From Streptomyces griseochromogenes (GTDB taxonomy: Bacteria; Actinomycetota; Actinomycetes; Streptomycetales; Streptomycetaceae): 64,000 bases of DNA. Location: positions 2,604,001-2,668,000 of the forward strand of contig NZ_CP016279.1 of assembly GCF_001542625.1 (NCBI RefSeq), in the 5' to 3' direction. Positions 61,543 through 64,000 of this stretch are shown one piece after another. Positions within the stretch are counted from its first letter, which is position 1. Each line of letters starts with the position of its first letter. Below the pieces are notes generated by a model. That model was not told where the DNA came from. It saw only the letters and a list, made by a program, of their open reading frames with translations, and did not search any database. The position numbers and the translations under genes were made by a program.

Positions 61543-64000
61543 ATGCCGCGTACGGAATCAGAGCAGGCGCCCGAGCCGGTCGCGATCGTCGGAATCGGTC
61601 TGCGGTTCCCCGGCGGCAGCGGCTCGCCCGACGAGTTCGACGCCTTCCTGCGGGAGGGCCGCAGCGGAATCGGCCCGATACCCCGGGACCGCTGGGACGT
61701 CGAGGCGTTCACGCCCGAGGGACCCGACGACAAGGGCAAGATCCGCGCCTCGGGCGGCGGATTCCTGGACCGTATCGATCTGTTCGACGCGGGCTTCTTC
61801 AACATCTCGCCGAAGGAAGCCCGTTACATGGACCCCCAGCAGCGGCTGCTCCTGGAGACCGCCTGGCAGGCCCTGGAACACGCCGGTATCGACCCGGCGC
61901 CGCTGCGCCGCGGCAACGGCGGCGTGTACATCGGCGCCAGCTCCATCGACTACGCCCTGGAGCTGGACTCGCTGCCGTACGAGGAGATGGACGGCCACCT
62001 GGCCTCGGGTATCACCATGTTCCCGCTGTCGGGCCGGCTCTCCTACTTCCTCGGCTGGCGCGGCCCGAGCATGAGCGTCGACACCGCCTGCTCGTCCTCC
62101 CTGGTCGCCCTGCACCTGGCCGTGCAGGCGCTGCGCGCGGGCGAGAGCGACATCGCGCTGTGCGGCGGCGTCAACGCCCTGCACCACCCCCGCATCCCGG
62201 TGATGTTCTCCAACGCCCAGATGCTGGCCCCGGACGGACAGTGCAAGACCTTCGACGAGGCCGCCGACGGCTACGCGCGCGCCGAGGGCTGCGGCATCAT
62301 CGTCCTCAAGCGGCTGTCCGACGCCGAGCGCGACGGCGACCGGATCCTCGCCCTGGTGCGCGGCACCGCCGTCGGCCAGGACGGCGACAGCGCCGGCCTG
62401 ACCGTGCCCAACGGCCCCGCCCAGGAGAAGGTGATCCGCAGCGCACTGGCCGCCGCCCGCCTCGCGCCCGAGGACATCCAGTACGTCGAGGCGCACGGCA
62501 CCGGTACCCCGCTCGGCGACCCCATCGAGTTCGGCGCCATCGGCGACGTGTTCGTCGACTCCCACACCAAGGACCGGCCGGTGCTGGTCGGATCGGTCAA
62601 GACCAACCTGGGCCACATGGAGCCCGCCTCCGGCATCGTCGGTGTCATCAAGACGGTGCTCCAGCTGCGCTCGGCCACGGTCTATCCGCACATCAACCTC
62701 CACACGCCCTCCGGGCGCATCCCCTGGGACCTCTACCCGGTGCGGGTGCCCACGGCCTGCGAGCCGTGGGAGGCCGAGGTCAGGCGGGCGGTCGTCAACA
62801 GCTTCGGGTTCGCCGGGACCATCGGCGCGGTGGTGCTGGAGCAGGCGCCCGAACAGCCTGCCGCGCCGCAGACCACCGGAGCCGCGCCGCTGTTCACCCT
62901 GTCCGCGAAGAACGCCACCGCCCTGCGTGAACTCGTCGACGGATACCGCCGGTTGCTGGAGGAGCGGCCCGAGCTCCCGGTGGCCGCGCTGTGCCACAGC
63001 GCCAACACCACCCGCGCCCACCACCCCTACCGCATCGCCGCGCCCGTCGCCGACCGCGCCGCGCTGGCCAAGCTGCTGGAGAGGGCCGCCGGGCAGGAGC
63101 ACGAGGGGCCCTCGGGCATCCGCAAGACCGCGTTCATGTTCACCGGCCAGGGCTCCCAGTACGCCGGCATGGGCGCCGCCCTCTACGAGGCGTTCCCCGT
63201 CTTCCGCGCCCGGGTCGACGAGTGCGACCGGCTGTTCGCCGGACACCTCGGCCGCTCCGTGCGCGAGCTGCTGCTCGGCACCGCGGCCGACCCCGAGGCC
63301 ATCGACCGCACCGAGTACACCCAGCCCGCCCTGTTCACCCTGGAGTACGCCCTCGCCCAGCAGTGGATGGCCTGGGGCGTGCGCCCGAACGTGCTCATCG
63401 GGCACAGCATCGGCGAGGTCGTCGCCGCCGCCGTCGCCGGACTGTTCAGCCTGCCCGACGCCGTCACGCTGGTCGCGGCCCGCGCCCGGCTGATGCAGTC
63501 GGTGCGCAGTGAGGGCGGCATGGCCGCGATCACCGCACCGGTCGAGGAGGTCGCCCCGCTCCTGGAGGGCCACGCCGACCTGGCGCTGGCCGGGGTCAAC
63601 GCCGTCGACCAGACGGTGATCTCGGGCGCCACCGCCGCCCTCGACGAGGTCGTCGCCCACTTCACCGAGCAGGGCGTCCGCGTCGAGAGCCTGAAGGTCT
63701 CGCACGCCTTCCACTCGCCCCTGATGGCCGAGGTCTACGACGACTTCCGCGCCGCCCTCGACGGCATCACCTTCCACGAGCCGAAGATCAGCCTCATCTC
63801 CAACGTCACCGGACGCCTCGCCCGGTTCCGCGAGATCGGCACCCCGGACTACTGGGTGCGGCACATCGGCGAACCCGTCCGCTTCCTCGACGGCATCAGG
63901 GCCGTCGCCAAGCGCGGCCGGCACGCCCTGATCGAGGTCGGCCCGCAGGCCGGGCTCACCGCGCTCGCCCGGCGCAGCGTCACGGTCGAGGACCATCTGT
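61543..64000 (+). CDS. Type I modular polyketide synthase, N-terminal part (KS-AT...)
   Basis: Runs off the window; 819 codons are seen. GAGGAG precedes the ATG at 61543. KS domain about 10-435: C183 in VDTACSSSL, H318 in EAHGTGTPLGD and H358 in KTNLGHMEPASG. AT domain from about residue 530: MFTGQGSQYAGMG, catalytic Ser622 in GHSIGEVVAA and HAFHSPLMAE at 721-730. HAFH at this position predicts malonyl-CoA as extender. Later domains are not in the window. A malonate extension fits attachment of an acetate unit to a serine-derived part, as known from elaiomycin labelling. Confidence 0.95.
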   Translation, partial: MPRTESEQAPEPVAIVGIGLRFPGGSGSPDEFDAFLREGRSGIGPIPRDRWDVEAFTPEGPDDKGKIRASGGGFLDRIDLFDAGFFNISPKEARYMDPQQRLLLETAWQALEHAGIDPAPLRRGNGGVYIGASSIDYALELDSLPYEEMDGHLASGITMFPLSGRLSYFLGWRGPSMSVDTACSSSLVALHLAVQALRAGESDIALCGGVNALHHPRIPVMFSNAQMLAPDGQCKTFDEAADGYARAEGCGIIVLKRLSDAERDGDRILALVRGTAVGQDGDSAGLTVPNGPAQEKVIRSALAAARLAPEDIQYVEAHGTGTPLGDPIEFGAIGDVFVDSHTKDRPVLVGSVKTNLGHMEPASGIVGVIKTVLQLRSATVYPHINLHTPSGRIPWDLYPVRVPTACEPWEAEVRRAVVNSFGFAGTIGAVVLEQAPEQPAAPQTTGAAPLFTLSAKNATALRELVDGYRRLLEERPELPVAALCHSANTTRAHHPYRIAAPVADRAALAKLLERAAGQEHEGPSGIRKTAFMFTGQGSQYAGMGAALYEAFPVFRARVDECDRLFAGHLGRSVRELLLGTAADPEAIDRTEYTQPALFTLEYALAQQWMAWGVRPNVLIGHSIGEVVAAAVAGLFSLPDAVTLVAARARLMQSVRSEGGMAAITAPVEEVAPLLEGHADLALAGVNAVDQTVISGATAALDEVVAHFTEQGVRVESLKVSHAFHSPLMAEVYDDFRAALDGITFHEPKISLISNVTGRLARFREIGTPDYWVRHIGEPVRFLDGIRAVAKRGRHALIEVGPQAGLTALARRSVTVEDHL

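Noticed and set aside
61558..63996. 812-codon minus-strand frame over the PKS
   Set aside because: Shadow of the PKS reading frame, which has full KS and AT motifs on the plus strand.

Overview
The window is high-GC actinobacterial DNA, almost certainly the chromosome of a Streptomyces. The evidence is extreme third-position GC, GTG starts, 4-base ATGA/GTGA overlaps, a SepF paralogue, a Hen1-Pnkp pair, a Streptomyces K15-like DD-peptidase, a SARP regulator and several Streptomyces-type DUF proteins. Coordinates are 1-based; functions come from reading motifs and context, not from database searches.

Layout. 1-16.7 kb is mostly core metabolism and housekeeping: the end of cbtA, a phosphatase-fold pseudoenzyme, the methylmalonyl-CoA mutase operon (mutA-mutB-meaB), a MarR/YceI divergent pair with paired operators, a membrane protein, sepF, an ATPase-MazG pair, an F420-type oxidoreductase, a CbrC protein and a D,D-peptidase. 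16.8-26.4 kb is accessory: a lipoprotein, the Hen1-Pnkp RNA repair pair, then a compact candidate RiPP locus (short precursor, B12/radical-SAM enzyme, DUF5825 protein) behind a large inverted repeat, and an NAD-kinase-like/SPFH pair. 26.4-30.8 kb is arginine deiminase, ornithine carbamoyltransferase and an amino-acid permease. 31-39 kb looks like a CoA-dependent aromatic degradation island: enoyl-CoA hydratase, a fused flavin monooxygenase/old-yellow-enzyme protein, PaaX-type regulator, benzoate-type CoA ligase, acyl-CoA dehydrogenase and RidA. It best fits aerobic 2-aminobenzoyl-CoA (anthranilate) or salicylyl-CoA catabolism. 39-42 kb holds small secreted or unknown proteins and an acyl-CoA carboxylase beta/epsilon pair.

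42.1 kb to the right edge is a biosynthetic gene cluster that I read as a lipid/polyketide azoxy (elaiomycin/valanimycin-like) pathway. Its enzymes match the steps known for valanimycin: an acyl-CoA-dehydrogenase-fold candidate amine N-hydroxylase and a flavin reductase (VlmH/VlmR roles); a dedicated seryl-tRNA synthetase and a DUF2156 aminoacyl-tRNA transferase (VlmL/VlmA); a small membrane protein (candidate VlmO, N-N bond); and a diiron protein (VlmB role, azoxy formation) with a ferredoxin. Around this core are a private fatty-acid toolkit (FabH, FabF-like KS, ACP, FabI, desaturase), an ALDH-family protein and a class III aminotransferase to make a fatty amine, transporters, a second ACP and a type I PKS that runs off the window. 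A SARP regulator sits at the edge. NCTGACN heptads repeated every 11 bp occur at the three expected promoters.

The most unusual object is a class II, serine-type tRNA gene (43187-43283, minus strand) beside the transferase gene. Acceptor stem, D arm, T arm, long variable arm, G discriminator and CCA are all intact, but the anticodon arm cannot form a normal 5-bp/7-nt structure. I propose it is a non-decoding tRNA dedicated to donating serine to the pathway. A second theme is a Streptomyces dispersed repeat present four times, twice inside open reading frames without breaking them.
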